From NCBI GenBank assembly GCA_023525715.1, contig CM042013.1, positions 74,051,994 through 74,115,993 on the forward strand: a stretch of DNA of 64,000 nucleotides, given 5' to 3'. Positions 37,657 to 51,824 of the stretch are shown piece by piece (the first letter of the stretch is position 1; each line of letters starts with the position of its first letter). A program made the position numbers and the translations under genes. The notes beneath the pieces are model-generated. The model was not told the DNA's origin. It was given only the letters and a program-made list of their open reading frames with translations, and did no database searches. The DNA comes from Cichorium intybus (Eukaryota > Streptophyta > Magnoliopsida > Asterales > Asteraceae).

Positions 37657-40493
37657 ACGGGATTTCGTCCCTGAAATCCTTTCCTTACTTACCATAACAG
37701 CCCGCCAAAACCTCAAACCAATCCGTGGTCATTAACATCCTTACATGCCCAAATTATTGGAACCAGAAAAATTCCGCTACCTACCTTGAGTAAAGAACAC
37801 GAATACCCAATGGCGACTCATTCATACCAAAATCCACACCCTGCTGCCCGAAAACAACACTGACCTCCCCGCACCTAATCTATGCCAACCCGCAAACTCC
37901 AGATACACGCCTTCGGAAATCCATACCAAGCCTCATGGCTAACAACTCTAATCTTTCACTGTTTCAGAAGATGCTCAAACGTATTTCAGCAACTAAGATA
38001 CTCACACTACACACTGCCATAACAACTCATAAGCACTCTATCCAAAAGTATCCAGACAACCAAGATCCAAACACGTGATGCACCACTCATGCACAGCCCA
38101 TCGGGCTATTCCCACGCTCATCATCATACATGGAATCACAGGTTCCCCGTTCCGTTCAGCTCGGGACCGAACTCACAGGCTTTTCCCTGTTTCATCCTTT
38201 CAGGTTCTCCGCCCCGCCCAGCCCACGACTGGACTCACGGTCCTTCCTGGACTTACCCTATTCAGGTTCTCCGCTCCGTCCAGCCTACACCCGGACTCGC
38301 AGTCCTTCCCCGATTCATTCCGATTTCTCTCAATCGCAAGAACAGATCAGTCGACCGAGAATTACACCTAACACTTATCAATCTGCCCGCAGGGCTACAC
38401 ACAACCTTCCCAAATCCGACTCCAGGTTCCCGACCTAGGATCAACTAATCAACCAACCGCAACGAACTCAACCAGCGAATCCACTCGATTCTCTAATATA
38501 GTGCCACAACACCCGACCCTTTCTACGTACTAGAACAAACAGGTCTAACCGAAAACCACCATCCTAAACCGAAAATCTCGTAGACCCAACCGAATCCAAA
38601 AGCAAACGATCTTCCAAATATCGAGAACGAACCTGAGATACACCCAAACCAAAACCCCTACCACTCAGCCTTTTCCAACCTGACAACATAACAACTACTT
38701 ACCAAATAACAGCTCAACTTGCGTGTAGACAACACTTCCCAAGTGAGATACTAAGCCATACCTCGACGATTAACACCCAATCTGAAGCGCAACATATTAA
38801 ACTTCAACTGTTCCCAGATCGGTTATCCAATGGATCCCTGACGCACTGCCGAGAAAATCCTACGAGCCAAACGCTTCCAATACAACCGCCCCACCAATCC
38901 AAGGAAAACCCCGAAGAACCGAACCTAGTTATCAACATTCCCTGCTCACATCTTCCCAGTTGATCTACCGCACGCGCCAGCGCTACTAATTACCCCGAGA
39001 TAGGACAGCCGAACAAAACTTGAACACTACCACTTCGAGGAACTCGCCGACGATCACCCATGCTCTTTACCCGATCAAGCTAAACAGAGTCCCAACGACT
39101 AACTCAACTTCACCAGAAACCCTACCTCTTAACAAAAGCTCCAACTTCCTAAGAATAACGCAAAGGACATCAACCACCCGGCGACACCACAATGTTGAGA
39201 AGAGTCCAGTCACAACCCCAGACAATTCTAATCACCCTATCACGAATAAGCACACTCAACCGGCAACCTTACAATGGAACAAATAGAAAACTACCTTCAA
39301 CTTCAACAATCGAACATCGCCGCACTAGCCACGAACGTCGTTACCCAAACAGAACATACCCGTTAATGTGAACACAACCAATCTCGACTGACTCGACCAC
39401 TGATGGAACCTTCCTACTCCACACAACTTCTAAACCTTGCCACTAACCCTCGATCTTGCTTACAAATCCTGCACCCAACGAACCTTCTCAGAAGACAACG
39501 CGGAAGTCGATATCACCCTCAGAGACAACAGACTTGAATTCCCAACAACCTTCGAACAAAGGCGGTGAATCACTCATTCTTTACTGCTGTGTGCCTAAAC
39601 ATGACGCCCGGTCAAAATTTCGTACCATGCCCAGCTCGAACAACTTCCACTTGCCCCGCACTTAGCAACCGAAACTTGCAACCGCATAGAGAACATCCTT
39701 ATCTTAACGCCGCAAACTGCCTCCGCCAACCCCTCTTTTTCCCAATACAGGCAACGAAGTCTACCCATGACGACCTATAAAATAGGAGATCCCAACAAGA
39801 CACCCACAGGCTGACGAAAAATCATAGCCACGATCCTTCATGCTTTAACCCAACAGTTCTCCCCCACTTAAGGTTCTAACCCGCTAACAGCTGACCAAGC
39901 AGCCACTACTGTTCCATAGGAAATCCATCCTTGACCCACTGTCAAAACTGCTGACAACGACTGCCTTCACATGCCCGCTGGAAGATAGATCCCGAACCAA
40001 CTACCGACATTCGAAGCAACGATAATGAGACAACAATACCGAAAAGAGACCAGAACAAAACCATGAGAACACACCGACCACATCCAACGAGGTTCCACCT
40101 CTACATCCAGCTGCTAAGCCCCGCCTTCCAATTTCGGGTCCTCCATCTTCACCAAACGAACACCCCCACACTTCGTGGCAACAAAACTTTAATCCTGACC
40201 ACCATCACTTGCTAATCCCGAATAACTCTCCCTGACATTGCCCGATCTTATTGCATGGAACACAAAACCTCACATCCAGCTTACTGTTCCGACAGTAAGG
40301 GTCCTTCACTCCACCTTGAATTATAGCCCGCACCTTCTTCACTGACGGCTGCCCCCAAATCCCCATTCTGTTTCTTCTGCCCTAGTAGAGCATTGCACTC
40401 GATCTCCCTCGACGCAGCAGCAGAGTCCATCTCAGCAAAAGTCTAACGTCAAGCAGCAGCCACAAAGTCACTGATCTCCTTTCTCATCAAATC
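37657..40493 (-). other. Non-coding internal region of the gypsy element
   Basis: C-rich on the plus strand, with only short overlapping frames. No RT, RNase H or integrase motif recognised. One minus-strand frame near 40210-40300 (RFCVPCNKIGQCQGE) is faintly like a gag zinc knuckle. Confidence 0.45.
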
Positions 40494-40880
40494 CTAGCAT
40501 CGAGCCAACATCGCCTCCTCCTTCGTGGCGAATCGCTCCTTAAACAATGCTAGCATCTCCGTCCTGACCAAATCAATCACCGGAAGGAGCATCTCGAAGA
40601 CAGCCCTAGTCACCTCCGCGGCGACCCAATCTCGAACATCCTTATCGCTCATCTCAGGCCCAACCTGGACTCGCGAACTCGACTTGAGTCCCGAATCATT
40701 TCCTCTTGGATCAATCTTCCTCATTCGGGATTCCGACAAGAAACGACTTATAACACCCGCATAATCACAAGCATACACGATTCCCTCGTATACAGACTCC
40801 TTAGGTCCTTCGGGTCTCCCTTTGTTCCATGTGTGAATCTTGTGCTCCAATAGTACGGGCCCTTGTACTACCTTCCACAC
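40494..40880 (-). pseudogene. Gag-like fragment of the gypsy element (128 aa)
   Basis: Minus-strand frame close to the PBS side, where gag belongs. Contains EMSDKDVRDWVAAEVTRAV and VIDLVRTEMLALFKERFATK, amphipathic helices like the N-terminus of some gypsy gags. The frame ends after MLARC. The start is uncertain and the rest of gag is not found in frame. Confidence 0.4.
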
Positions 40881-41651
40881 CTATCCGTACTTGCTCTGAA
40901 GATCGTCCGAGTTCCCTAAGTCGCCTCACGCCCTTCTAAAGGGCATTCGAACTTCATTCAAACAACCCTGCACCGAGGTGCCTAACACTCTTCCTAGTCT
41001 ACCTAGTATTTCCACATCTCACCCGCACTGCAAGAACTTTCGCTCATACTGTCAGGTTGTTTCGTGAATACGTAATCGTATGCAATGAGAACGGATAGAA
41101 AGGCCGGTTCAAGAATTCTAAGGCTATCCGACCTTATCACATACAATCCTAAAGAATTCTCTTAACTTCCTAACAGTACAAATATAGGTCCAGAAGGCAC
41201 ATATAAGCATCACATAGCAAGCAGGACACAACAAACAACAATCTAAGAAAAAGGCATCCATATGATCCAGACCAATTCTATCATGCATTTTCCTAAGTGG
41301 ATCCTTACCCTATTTCTAACATATATCACATCATCATCACATAACATCATGGACATTTTGGGAAATAAATCACTTACTTGAGCTCTGGCCAACTATACGC
41401 ATCTCATCTCATTCTTTTCAAACCCATATACCCAGTTAAAAACCATAAGTCAGGTATTCATACCATGTTTCAAAATCCCAAGCAATAATTACACAAGAAC
41501 ATACAAGCGAATCTTCCACATGTTACTCTACCTAACTACTTAGAAATTTAATTTAAAACTGTCTTTCCTTTAAAAATCGTTTTAGAAAATCCTCAAATCC
41601 CTAGTTTGAGTTTGGAATCACAGTCCTGTTCATCCAAATCCCTCAAACTAA

Positions 41652-41665
41652 GGCTCTGATACCAA
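41652..41665 (-). other. Primer binding site of the gypsy element
   Basis: Minus strand TTGGTATCAGAGCC, complementary to the 3' end of initiator tRNA-Met, two bases inside the LTR. Confidence 0.8.
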
Positions 41666-41667
41666 CT

Positions 41668-42369
41668 TGTAACGCCCCAAAATCTAGAGTAAAAATTTTC
41701 GTTTTTAAACGGTTTAAATGTTTAAAACGGGTTGTCTAATAAAAACCATTCAAATTAAAACTTAACATTTAAAACATATGAAATCGTACTAAAAAAACAT
41801 TTAAAACATTATCCAGCGGAAGACTTGATTAACAAAAACATCAGATGTGGTACTGTCATGCCGTGCTCCAAGCTCATTACCTGAAAAACACTTAGGGTGA
41901 AAGAGTAAGCACGAAGCTTAGTGAGTTCCCCAGAATACCACACGATTCGTCACATAAACACAATCATCACCCTCGGGTGCCGCCCAGGCACGATCTGTCA
42001 TGTATCGTCCTTGATCATGTAGAATCCCTCGGATTCAAACATCATCGAGTGCCCAGGTACGACTGATCATGCATCGTCCTTGATCATGCAGCATCTCTCA
42101 GAGTTATCAACTAATTCTTTGATCATCAGATGCCCAGGTACGACCAGTCATGCATCGTCCTTGATCATGCAACATCCCTCAGATCTATCAACTCATTCTT
42201 CAGTCGCCAGAATGAATCTCCCGACTAACACATACAAGCACAGAAGCCTAAGCATACAACCTAACCTATCGGGCTTCTAACACTAACTACACAATCAAGC
42301 CACGTGAGACACACCTAGTTACCACACATTACTACACACAGTAATTAAGTTACATACGCATGTAACTTC
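41668..42369 (-). repeat. Truncated 5' LTR of the gypsy element
   Basis: 702 bp closely matching 35786-36500, then broken at the copia 2 LTR start. The missing part (continuing CACCCATAGTATAGTGAG in the other LTR) does not appear after 59792. Confidence 0.8.
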
Positions 42370-43558
<1,189 letters not shown>

Positions 43559-43560
43559 AT

Positions 43561-43573
43561 TGGTATCAGAGCC
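43561..43573 (+). other. Primer binding site of copia 2
   Basis: TGGTATCAGAGCC, an exact initiator tRNA-Met match two bases after the LTR. Confidence 0.9.
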
Positions 43574-45195
43574 ATGGCTATATTGCATGTTTAGATAATA
43601 AGTTTATTTGAATAAACTTGGTTTTTGGAAGTCATGAATGTTCATCTTCTTGAATGCAATGTTCATGCATGGCTTCTTTGGCAACATGCAAATGTTTAAT
43701 CTATGATTTTATGTAACCAACTATATTTTATGTTTGCATGCATTTGGTTACATAATTGTTTCCTTAGAAAAACAAAGTGTTGATTTTCTTATGATTTTAT
43801 GTGATAAAATGGTGCATAAACAAGCCAAGGACTATGTGTTGCATGTTTTGTGTTTAAATTCGATATGGTTGTAATCTATTCTTTTATTCAAATGGTTTGT
43901 AATAATAATTAGTTATGTACTTCTTATATTCATTTTGTAAGTATTAGAATAGTTGTATTTTATATCTTTCAAAAAATGTAACAAGAGAAGGAGATAAAGG
44001 CATGAGAAGACTACACCCAACAGCAACGATTTTTCCTGCTTTCCTGCTGCCATTTTTGGACCTGTTAAGGAAGGTTTAGAAAATTCATATATTGGTATTT
44101 TGATGCTATACTTGTTGGTAACTTTAATATCTAGCATATACAATAAGTGTTAGCAAGTGTAAGCATCAATTTCACCAATAATGAAGTCAAGAAAGCAACA
44201 AAATGACACAAAACCCTTCCTGCTGTCCCATACCTATCACAAGTTTTGAAGTGGCCAAAGAAAAAATCACAACTCATTCCATGGTGTCAAGAAATGGTGG
44301 TTCAAGTGTCATTTGATGATATAAGAAGCTTGGCAAAATTGTAGCCAAATCGAAGATCATTTGGTTGAGTTTTTGTCACCTTTTTGTCCCTAGGTTTGGA
44401 CTTGATATTTCATGTATGGCTCACATGAAATATCAAATTAGTTGGCTTGTGTTTATGCACCCATGCATGCATGTGATGATTGAATGTTTTGTTATTTTAT
44501 GTTGTGGATGAAAATAAGATTTTGTATGCTAGACAACTTAGATAATTAAACATAATCATCAAGGAGTTTGTAATTTTCAAATTGACATTTAAAACATAAG
44601 ATGTGATAAAATTGGTTTTATTAAAATGGGTTTTGTTATAAAACTTTAAAAGTCAAGATTTGAAAATGAATCATACAAAGAATTAATAAAATGGAGATTT
44701 TATGAATTCTTACAAACTCCAACCCTAAATAATAATGGTAATTGTTTAGGATTAAAATTGGTTCTTATGTATGTGATCAAACTCAAACTTAATATTGGAT
44801 ATTAATTGTAAACTTGACCACAAACAAAGAATTAATAAAAAGAAGATTTTTTGATTAAAGGAACCAATTGACAAAATAAGATTTTAATGGTACCATGTTC
44901 ATTGGATGCATGCAATGTACATGATACTATATGTTTTCCAAAATTAGAATTGTAAAACATACAAATCCCTTTCGAAATACAAATCAATGCCGTCCCTCTT
45001 AAAACACTCATGTATCACTTGTATATCCTTGTGGGATAAAGGTTACCTAACTACTTGGAGTTTTCTTTTGATACAAGAGGTAGCTTTGCAATATTGATGG
45101 GATAAAGGACACCTAACCATTAATAGTTTGCAAAACTACACTTCCATTAAGTGGGATGATTTGTTTGGAAATCTTTTGTGATAAAGGTCACCTAA
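43574..45195 (+). other. Leader of copia 2 (first part), with repeated motif
   Basis: 1.6 kb without a convincing ORF. A motif GGGATAAAGGNNACCTAAC occurs at 45033, 45099 and 45178, and once more at 53631 beyond the nested element. The third copy is cut by the Athila-like insertion. Confidence 0.6.
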
Positions 45196-46876
45196 TGATA
45201 GTGGCATTTTATTACTTCTTTTATAGTTTATTTTAGCATCGTTACCTTTGTTTTTATTTAGTTTGCATGTATTATTTTGTTATTTCTATTTCTTTAGTTA
45301 TTTCGGATACTTTTGTGGTTTTTATGTTTAATTCGTAGGAATTACGGATGTGGAACGGAACGAATCGGATAACGAGCGAGTAAAGCGGGCTAAAAACGAC
45401 TAATTGGACGCGACATTTGGGCAAAGAGAAGCTGGGTCGTGGATTTATAGTGATCGAGGGCTTACTTGGTCCGGATAATGGATTAAATGGAAGCAGCCCA
45501 AAAGAGAAAACATGTGACCCGCCATTCTCATGCAAAAGCATGTTGTGCGATCGAGCAAATATCGAGTGATTGCAAAACGTGCGGACAAGCATTTGAAAAA
45601 CAAGAAATGCCAAAGCACGCGGCCAAGTATTCCAATCCAAAGCATTTTGTGCGACCGAGCAACTGCAAGAACACCACGTCACTCGATCGAGCAATAAGAA
45701 TTTGAGGCAAAACCAAAGTGTGCTGGCCGCACACTTTTGTGAGCAAATGTTGCTCTGCCCGCACACTTTCGCATAATTTCAATCAGAGAGTCTGAATCAG
45801 AGAGTCTGTGTAATTTTGTTTCACTTTGTGCGGCCCGCTCATTCCATGGAGGAAATTCCCACTCGGCCGAGCAAAAGCGAAGGACATTTTGGTAATTTAG
45901 AAAAGGGGTTTTATCTTAGGGTTTTTACCCTCATTTCGGCAGGTTCGAACAAAAAAAACAGACGGCGGGAGGACTTTAGAGAGTTTTTGAAGCTTTGGAA
46001 GAGAAGAAGGCTTATTCCCCAAAACTCTTGATTTAATTCTTATGTTTGGTACATTTCTAGTTATTTTCTTATTTATTGTTTTAGCTATGCTTGACTAAAA
46101 CTCTTAATTATCAATATTGGGTGTAATCCATGAACAACTAGTTAGGGTTTGAAAGATTTATGAGTATTTAGTTCCTAATCTATGAATGCAACTTTGTTTA
46201 AAATTCTAAATTGTTCTTGTGTTCTTATTCATGAGTTTGAATGCTTGAATGGTTATTGTCATTTGTTTTTTCTAATTACGTAATCGATTTCTAAAACAAA
46301 CTAGTGACAAATGATTTTTGTGGATGCTTATATTCATTTTTAAAATCATGGAGTTGTGTTCTTCAAGGAGAAATGTAAGCTTATTGATTTCCTTTGATTT
46401 TGGTGATTCTTAAATCTATATTGCTAATCATTTTACTTGAGTTGGATGCTTATTTGACTTTTGACTTTGATTAAGACGGTTATTAAGAACTTTTCTAATT
46501 TCCATACAATTAAGAAGAATCTAGGTGTTTCAAGCTTTTGAGATGCTATAGCCAAACTAGATTAAATTAAATACATTGCACTATAAATCTTGATGATAAA
46601 CCAACTAGTTGGAATTGTGATGAAATCCCAATATTGATAGTTTCTCCATATTTGATTCACTTCACAAAAATTTGTTTACTTACTCTTGTTTTCATTTTTC
46701 AACTCAAACAATCAAATCCCCCTTTTTCTATTTTATTTTGTTTAATATATCTCGTTTTGAATTGATCGCATTGTTTTACAAATTGAACCAATCTCCGTGG
46801 ATACGATCCTTTACCGCTATACGCAAATTTGTGTACTAGAAGTAAGGTTTATTTTTGTTGGCCTCGACAACCACCA
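45196..46876 (+). repeat. 5' LTR of the Athila-like element
   Basis: 1,681 bp. It is 14 bp longer than the 3' LTR because AATCAGAGAGTCTG is tandemly duplicated near 45780-45807. Confidence 0.9.
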
Positions 46877-46881
46877 AGTTT

Positions 46882-46899
46882 TGGCGCCGTTGCCGGGGA
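46882..46899 (+). other. Primer binding site of the Athila-like element
   Basis: TGGCGCCGTTGCCGGGGA, the signature tRNA-derived site of the Athila/Tat lineage. Confidence 0.9.
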
Positions 46900-46927
46900 T
46901 TGGTACTTTTAATCAGTTTGTTTTTCT

Positions 46928-49540
46928 ATGCCCAGATCCCTTCGAACAGGTATATTAGAATTCAATCCGGAAATCGAAAAAGAAGCAAGACGCTTGAGGA
47001 AGGAAACGAGGCTTCGAAGAGGTCAAAGTTCCGGTGCCACCGTGGCGTTGGGAAACCAATCCGATTCTTCGAGTGGGACGGATATTGAGACCGAGTCAAG
47101 CCCCGATACCCGACAAGAAATTCCCGAAACACCTCCCGAAATTCCCGCTATTATCCCAAACTCAACCGATACACATCCCATAATCCTTGAACCACCCGTT
47201 CCGATAAACCCACCTCCAATGGCGGAAGACCTTAATCCCGAAAGAACCTTAAGACAAATGATGGAAACGGATGTCACTCAAACTCCCATTGGCATCCAAT
47301 ATCCAAATCTTGAACCCGGAATGGAATTGAAATCCGGTTTAGTCCATCATCTTCCCACCTATCATGGGTTGGAAAATGAAAATCCTCACAAGCATTTGAA
47401 GATGTTCCATATAATTTGCTCGAGCATGAAACCGCAAGGTGCTACCGATGATCAAATTAAGTTAAGGGCATTCCCCTTTTCGTTGGCGGATCGAGCAAAA
47501 GATTGGTTGTTTTGCCTTCCACCGGGATCGGTAAACACATGGCCCCAAATGGCGAGAGCGTTTCTAGACAAGTTTTATCCCGCTACAAGAGCATCCGCAC
47601 TTCGAAATGACATTTGTGGAATTCGCCAAGGCCAAAATGAAACACTTCATGACTATTGGGAACGATTTAATAGCCTTTGTGCAAATTGTCCCCAACATCA
47701 AATTCTCGAACAACTTCTCATCCAACACTTCTATGAAGGTTTGCTTCCCATTGAAAGGAGATTGGTTGATGCTTCTAGTGGTGGTGACATCTTTAGCAAA
47801 ACACCGCAACAAAGTAGAGAGCTCATATCAACCATGGCCGCAAATTCACAACATTTTGGGCCCCGACAAGACATGCGTAGAGACCCACAACCACAAACGA
47901 AGGAAGTAAACACATCGAACCTTGAAGCGAAGCTTGTCGAGTTGACTACCATTGTCCAACAATTTGTGAAAGGAAATAGTCAACAAGTGTTGATGTGTGG
48001 TGTTTGTGCCAATGTGGGACATCATACGGATATGTGTCCTACTTTATATGAAGATGATGCACAAGTGAACGCGATGATGGGAGGACACCAAGGACAACAC
48101 CAAAGATACTCGGATTATCATGCATCCTATAATTCAAGTTGGAAGCCGAATCCCAACTTAAGTTATGCGCCTCAACAACAACAACATTACCAAGAAAGGC
48201 CACAATACCAACCGCAATATCAACAACAACAACCCCAACGACAACCAAGTAGTTCCGAAATGTCTCTCGAAGACATTGTGAAATCATTGGCCACGAGTAC
48301 TTATAAGTTCCAACAAGAAACTAAAAATAGCATCGCAAACCTAGAAGCTCAAATTGGTGATCTAACATCATCCGTGAGCAAGTTGGAAGCTAGTGGTAGA
48401 CTCCCCTCCCAAACCGAAAAGAATCCTAGAGAAACCGTAAATGCAATTTCTTTAAGGAATGGAAGACAATTTGGAGTAAATGAAACCAACAAAACTACTC
48501 AAGAAGAAGAAAAAAAGATTGGAGTTGTCCCTAGCAAAGAGCCCATTGTTGATGAAAAAGTGGAGACGTCAAAAACACAAACACCAACGCCTCTAGTCAT
48601 ACCACCACCTTTTCCTTCCCGATTTGCCACTTCTAAGAAGAAAGAAGAGGAAAATGAGATCATGAACATGTTGCGGAAGGTGGAGATAAATATTCCTTTG
48701 TTAGACGCAATCCAACAAATTCCAAGATATGCTAAAATTTTGAAAGATCTTTGCACTAACAAGAGAAAGTTGAAAGGGAATGAGAAGATCTCTATGAGCG
48801 AAAATGTGTCCGCCGTCCTTCAAATAAAATTACCGCCCAAATGCAAAGATCCGGGTATGTTTACCGTCCCATGCAAAATAGGGGACGTCATGATAAGTAG
48901 TGCCATCCTTGATTTGGGTGCTTCTATCAATGTCATGCCCTATTCGGTTTATAAATCGCTTAATGTCGGTCAATTGAGCAAAACGGGTGTTGTAATTGAG
49001 TTGGCGGATAAATCAAACATTTTTCCTAGAGGTGTGTTGGAGGATGTTCTAGTGCAATTAAACCAATTGGTTTTTCCCGCGGATTTCTATGTCATTGATT
49101 TGGATGAGAAATCCTCTTCCAAATCCGGTTTGATATTATTGGGAAGACCATTCTTGAGTACGGCTAGAACCATTATAGATGTCCATGGTGGTTCCTTTAC
49201 TATGGAGTTTGATGGTGAAAAGATTGAGTTCAACATTAATGAAGCCATGAAGTATCCAAGTGATGTGTCACCCTTGTACTTCGTTGATAAGATTGAGCCC
49301 TTGGATCGACACCGAATTGATTTGAGTGTGGATAAATTGTCAAGAACGAGGGTGCGAAAAAGATTTGACGAAAGGAATTTGAAACGGAAAAGAAATTACT
49401 CATCTTTGAAGCCGAAGAATGAAGGAACGGCAATTGAGTTGGATGGAAGGAAATTGACGAAACATGGTGTGGCATTTGTATCCGACGTGCGCTTCTTGGA
49501 TAGCACGGTCATGGATACCTCCGATAATGGTGAAGCTTGA
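46928..49540 (+). CDS. Athila-type gag-protease (870 aa)
   Basis: An uninterrupted frame starting 28 nt after the PBS. Retrotransposon gag domain at about residues 130-300 (HLPTYHGLENENPHKHL, WERFNSLCANCPQHQ). Zinc knuckle CGVCANVGHHTDMC (CX2CX4HX4C, about 357-370). A Gln-rich linker. Then an aspartic protease with AILDLGASINVMP, where DLGAS replaces the common DTG/DSG (this is usual in Athila), and GLILLGRPFL. It ends at a TGA, and no reverse transcriptase follows in any frame I can see. It would build particles and process its own gag. Confidence 0.9.
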   Translation: MPRSLRTGILEFNPEIEKEARRLRKETRLRRGQSSGATVALGNQSDSSSGTDIETESSPDTRQEIPETPPEIPAIIPNSTDTHPIILEPPVPINPPPMAEDLNPERTLRQMMETDVTQTPIGIQYPNLEPGMELKSGLVHHLPTYHGLENENPHKHLKMFHIICSSMKPQGATDDQIKLRAFPFSLADRAKDWLFCLPPGSVNTWPQMARAFLDKFYPATRASALRNDICGIRQGQNETLHDYWERFNSLCANCPQHQILEQLLIQHFYEGLLPIERRLVDASSGGDIFSKTPQQSRELISTMAANSQHFGPRQDMRRDPQPQTKEVNTSNLEAKLVELTTIVQQFVKGNSQQVLMCGVCANVGHHTDMCPTLYEDDAQVNAMMGGHQGQHQRYSDYHASYNSSWKPNPNLSYAPQQQQHYQERPQYQPQYQQQQPQRQPSSSEMSLEDIVKSLATSTYKFQQETKNSIANLEAQIGDLTSSVSKLEASGRLPSQTEKNPRETVNAISLRNGRQFGVNETNKTTQEEEKKIGVVPSKEPIVDEKVETSKTQTPTPLVIPPPFPSRFATSKKKEEENEIMNMLRKVEINIPLLDAIQQIPRYAKILKDLCTNKRKLKGNEKISMSENVSAVLQIKLPPKCKDPGMFTVPCKIGDVMISSAILDLGASINVMPYSVYKSLNVGQLSKTGVVIELADKSNIFPRGVLEDVLVQLNQLVFPADFYVIDLDEKSSSKSGLILLGRPFLSTARTIIDVHGGSFTMEFDGEKIEFNINEAMKYPSDVSPLYFVDKIEPLDRHRIDLSVDKLSRTRVRKRFDERNLKRKRNYSSLKPKNEGTAIELDGRKLTKHGVAFVSDVRFLDSTVMDTSDNGEA

Positions 49541-51824
49541 GTTGGTACCACGTCTTGCCAAAGACGTTAAAGAAGTGCATCTCTTTTTGGAAGAAAATTC
49601 GTAAATCGAATTTTCTCGAGCACAAATAAAATTTTTGCAACATTTTGATAATTTCAAGTTGCTTTTGAATTTAATTAAATATTTGAGATCCTTATTTAAA
49701 ATTATAATTTTCATTCCCATTTTCAAAAACAATTTTAAATTTGGATCTAGTGTTTTTTAAAATATTTTTGAAAAAAAATCCGACGTTTAGGTTGCCAAAA
49801 GCCCTTCATAATCTTTAAAGCTAAATTCGTTCTTTTTAGCCTCCGATCCCGAAATTCAAATACGCCGGATCCAAAAAAATATAGTTGCCGAAAAAAACCG
49901 TATAGTAAAGTTTCAAGCTTGGGGTGGTTACTTTTCAAGCTTTCAAGGCAAGCGACAAGGATTGCGGTACACGACATTTGCCGACTTCCAATTTTGAGAT
50001 CAAACGATGCGTTCGACAAAATACGGTACTCTCGTTCCTTTTACCGTTTTATTTGTTATAATTGTTTGAAATGTCGTGGATTATTGAAAAGTTTCCGATT
50101 TAACTTTCTTTTCCCCTTTTGTCCCAAGCATTGAGGACAATGCTTATTTTTAAGCTTGGTGTGGGGTAATTCTATTTTATTTTCTTTGTTATTGCATTTT
50201 TAGGCAAAAAAAAATTCAAAACTTTTCAAAAAATATTTTATTTTTCTTTTATTTTTTTAGTTCTTTGTAAACTTTGCATTATTTTAATTGCATCTTTAAT
50301 TTATGTCACATGCTTTTTTGTTATATCTTATTTCTCATCTCCATGACACCTTTAATTGTAATCATAATATGTTCTCATGACCAATTTCTTGCATTCTTGT
50401 GCCCCGTGTATATACGATTTTGCTAGCTTGTGAAACTCTAGCCCATTAATAGAAACATTTATTTGTTAATGTGTTTAGTATAAGCACGTTTGGTGAGGGT
50501 ATAAAACGGTGCATGTAGTTGAATCAAAATATAAAAAGCATAGCAAGCAAAGGGCGCATTATTACCCGTGAGTTCATCATTGTGTGTAATCGGTTAGAAA
50601 AAGTACTATGGAAGTTGCATTAGTCCCCCCTCATGATCAATATATTTGCATAGTGCTTATTAAACATAAGATTTATTGCAAACCGCGATCTTCCAACGAC
50701 ACAGATAAAAACTTTGTTTTTTTTCTACCATTTTTGTTTCGTTTGGTATTTGTGCTTATTAGAATTTTATGACCTCGTGCATATAGTTTTTGGTCATTTT
50801 TCTGTTTATATTTTGATTTCTAAAAATTAGTCGTGTGATTTTTATATTTACATTTTGCATAAATTGTAAATTATTTCAAAAATATTATTTTGTCTAGTTA
50901 TTTTAGAAAAATTAATGAAGTTATTTTTATGGTGAAATTCCAGAAAATTATTTCACTTGGTTCTAAAAGATTGGTAAACAAAAAACAAAAAAAAATCAAA
51001 AAAAAAATCAAAAAGAAAAAGAAAAGAAAAGAAAAGACCGAACCAAGTAATCGCTCAAGTTGTTTTAGTAAAAGTTTTTGGAAAATGTTCTACAAAAATA
51101 TAATAAAGTGATTACTTATTTTGAAATCTCGTCTCGTTTTGGTTTCAAAATAACAACTAAATCTCGTTTTGATCGGATATTTTACAACTTCGTTTATTGA
51201 CTAAGTTTTCATCTCTTTATCTACTTTTAGTCAAGTTGAAGTTTGAGATTTAGTTGTTTTGGTCCTTTTAGATATTTATGTTCTATTTTGTATTTAGGAT
51301 TTGAGATGTAATCTATGTTTTTGTCCCTCTGTTTTTGGAAGATCATGTGTTTAGTGTGTGGTATGCAAATGTGGTCGGTTTGAGGACTTAGGCAAATTCA
51401 ACTTAGTATAATTACCTCGTCCGACATCCGAGCGCCCCTCCTATAAAATGAGTGATTAAAAGATGGCGCGATTGAAGACGACGATTGCGAGGTCACACAT
51501 CTCGTGACGTGAGTGAATAAACACGAGGGGAGCGAACAATTGTGAGCACGTCCTTTGCTTGTGCCATGCGAGTTATATTCTAGTGAAGGTGCCTGTGCTA
51601 TATGCTTAGTGAATGCTTGTTTCTTTTGATGATTTTTAGCTTCATTGGATGGTATTATTGTTATATGCATGGGAAGCAATGTTAGCATGAATTTAGTTTT
51701 CATGGATGTTGTCTTGATTGTTACCTAAGGTGTCTATTCTTTTTCCTTTGTTTGTTTTATCATTCCCGATTATTTTGATTCTTGTTTTCCTTGAGGACAA
51801 GGAAAGGATAAGCTTGGGGTGATT
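49541..51824 (+). other. Non-coding 3' internal region of the Athila-like element
   Basis: 2.3 kb where pol would be expected, AT-rich and without pol motifs. It contains PPT-like CAAGCTTGGGGTGG (49914), TAAGCTTGGTGTGGGG (50151) and the functional-looking copy at 51810-51824, plus a perfect hairpin AAGCATTG-AGGA-CAATGCTT (50126-50145). Confidence 0.6.
51801..51824 (+). other. Polypurine tract of the Athila-like element
   Basis: GGAAAGGATAAGCTTGGGG and a few bases, directly before the 3' LTR start at 51825. Confidence 0.7.

Larger units (their letters stand above)
35786..42369 (-). mobile_element. Non-autonomous Ty3/gypsy element (minus), truncated by copia 2
   Basis: Two direct copies of an LTR in minus orientation surround a 4-kb internal region. 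Read on the minus strand the 5' LTR ends GGGGCGTTACA at 41668, followed by a tRNA-Met PBS; the PPT lies next to the 3' LTR at 37642-37656. The 5' LTR is cut at 42369 by copia 2 and its remainder is not found beyond it. The internal region has only a short gag-like frame, so the element is non-autonomous or badly decayed. Confidence 0.75.

Noticed and set aside
38075..38448. Three overlapping 98-119 aa frames in the gypsy internal region
   Set aside because: Open simultaneously in three frames in C-rich DNA, on the strand opposite to the element; no recognisable domain.
45272..45782. Antisense frames (164 and 84 aa) in the Athila-like LTR, repeated at 51901-52411
   Set aside because: Present in both LTRs only because the LTRs are duplicates; no protein motif, and they lie in U3/R sequence.
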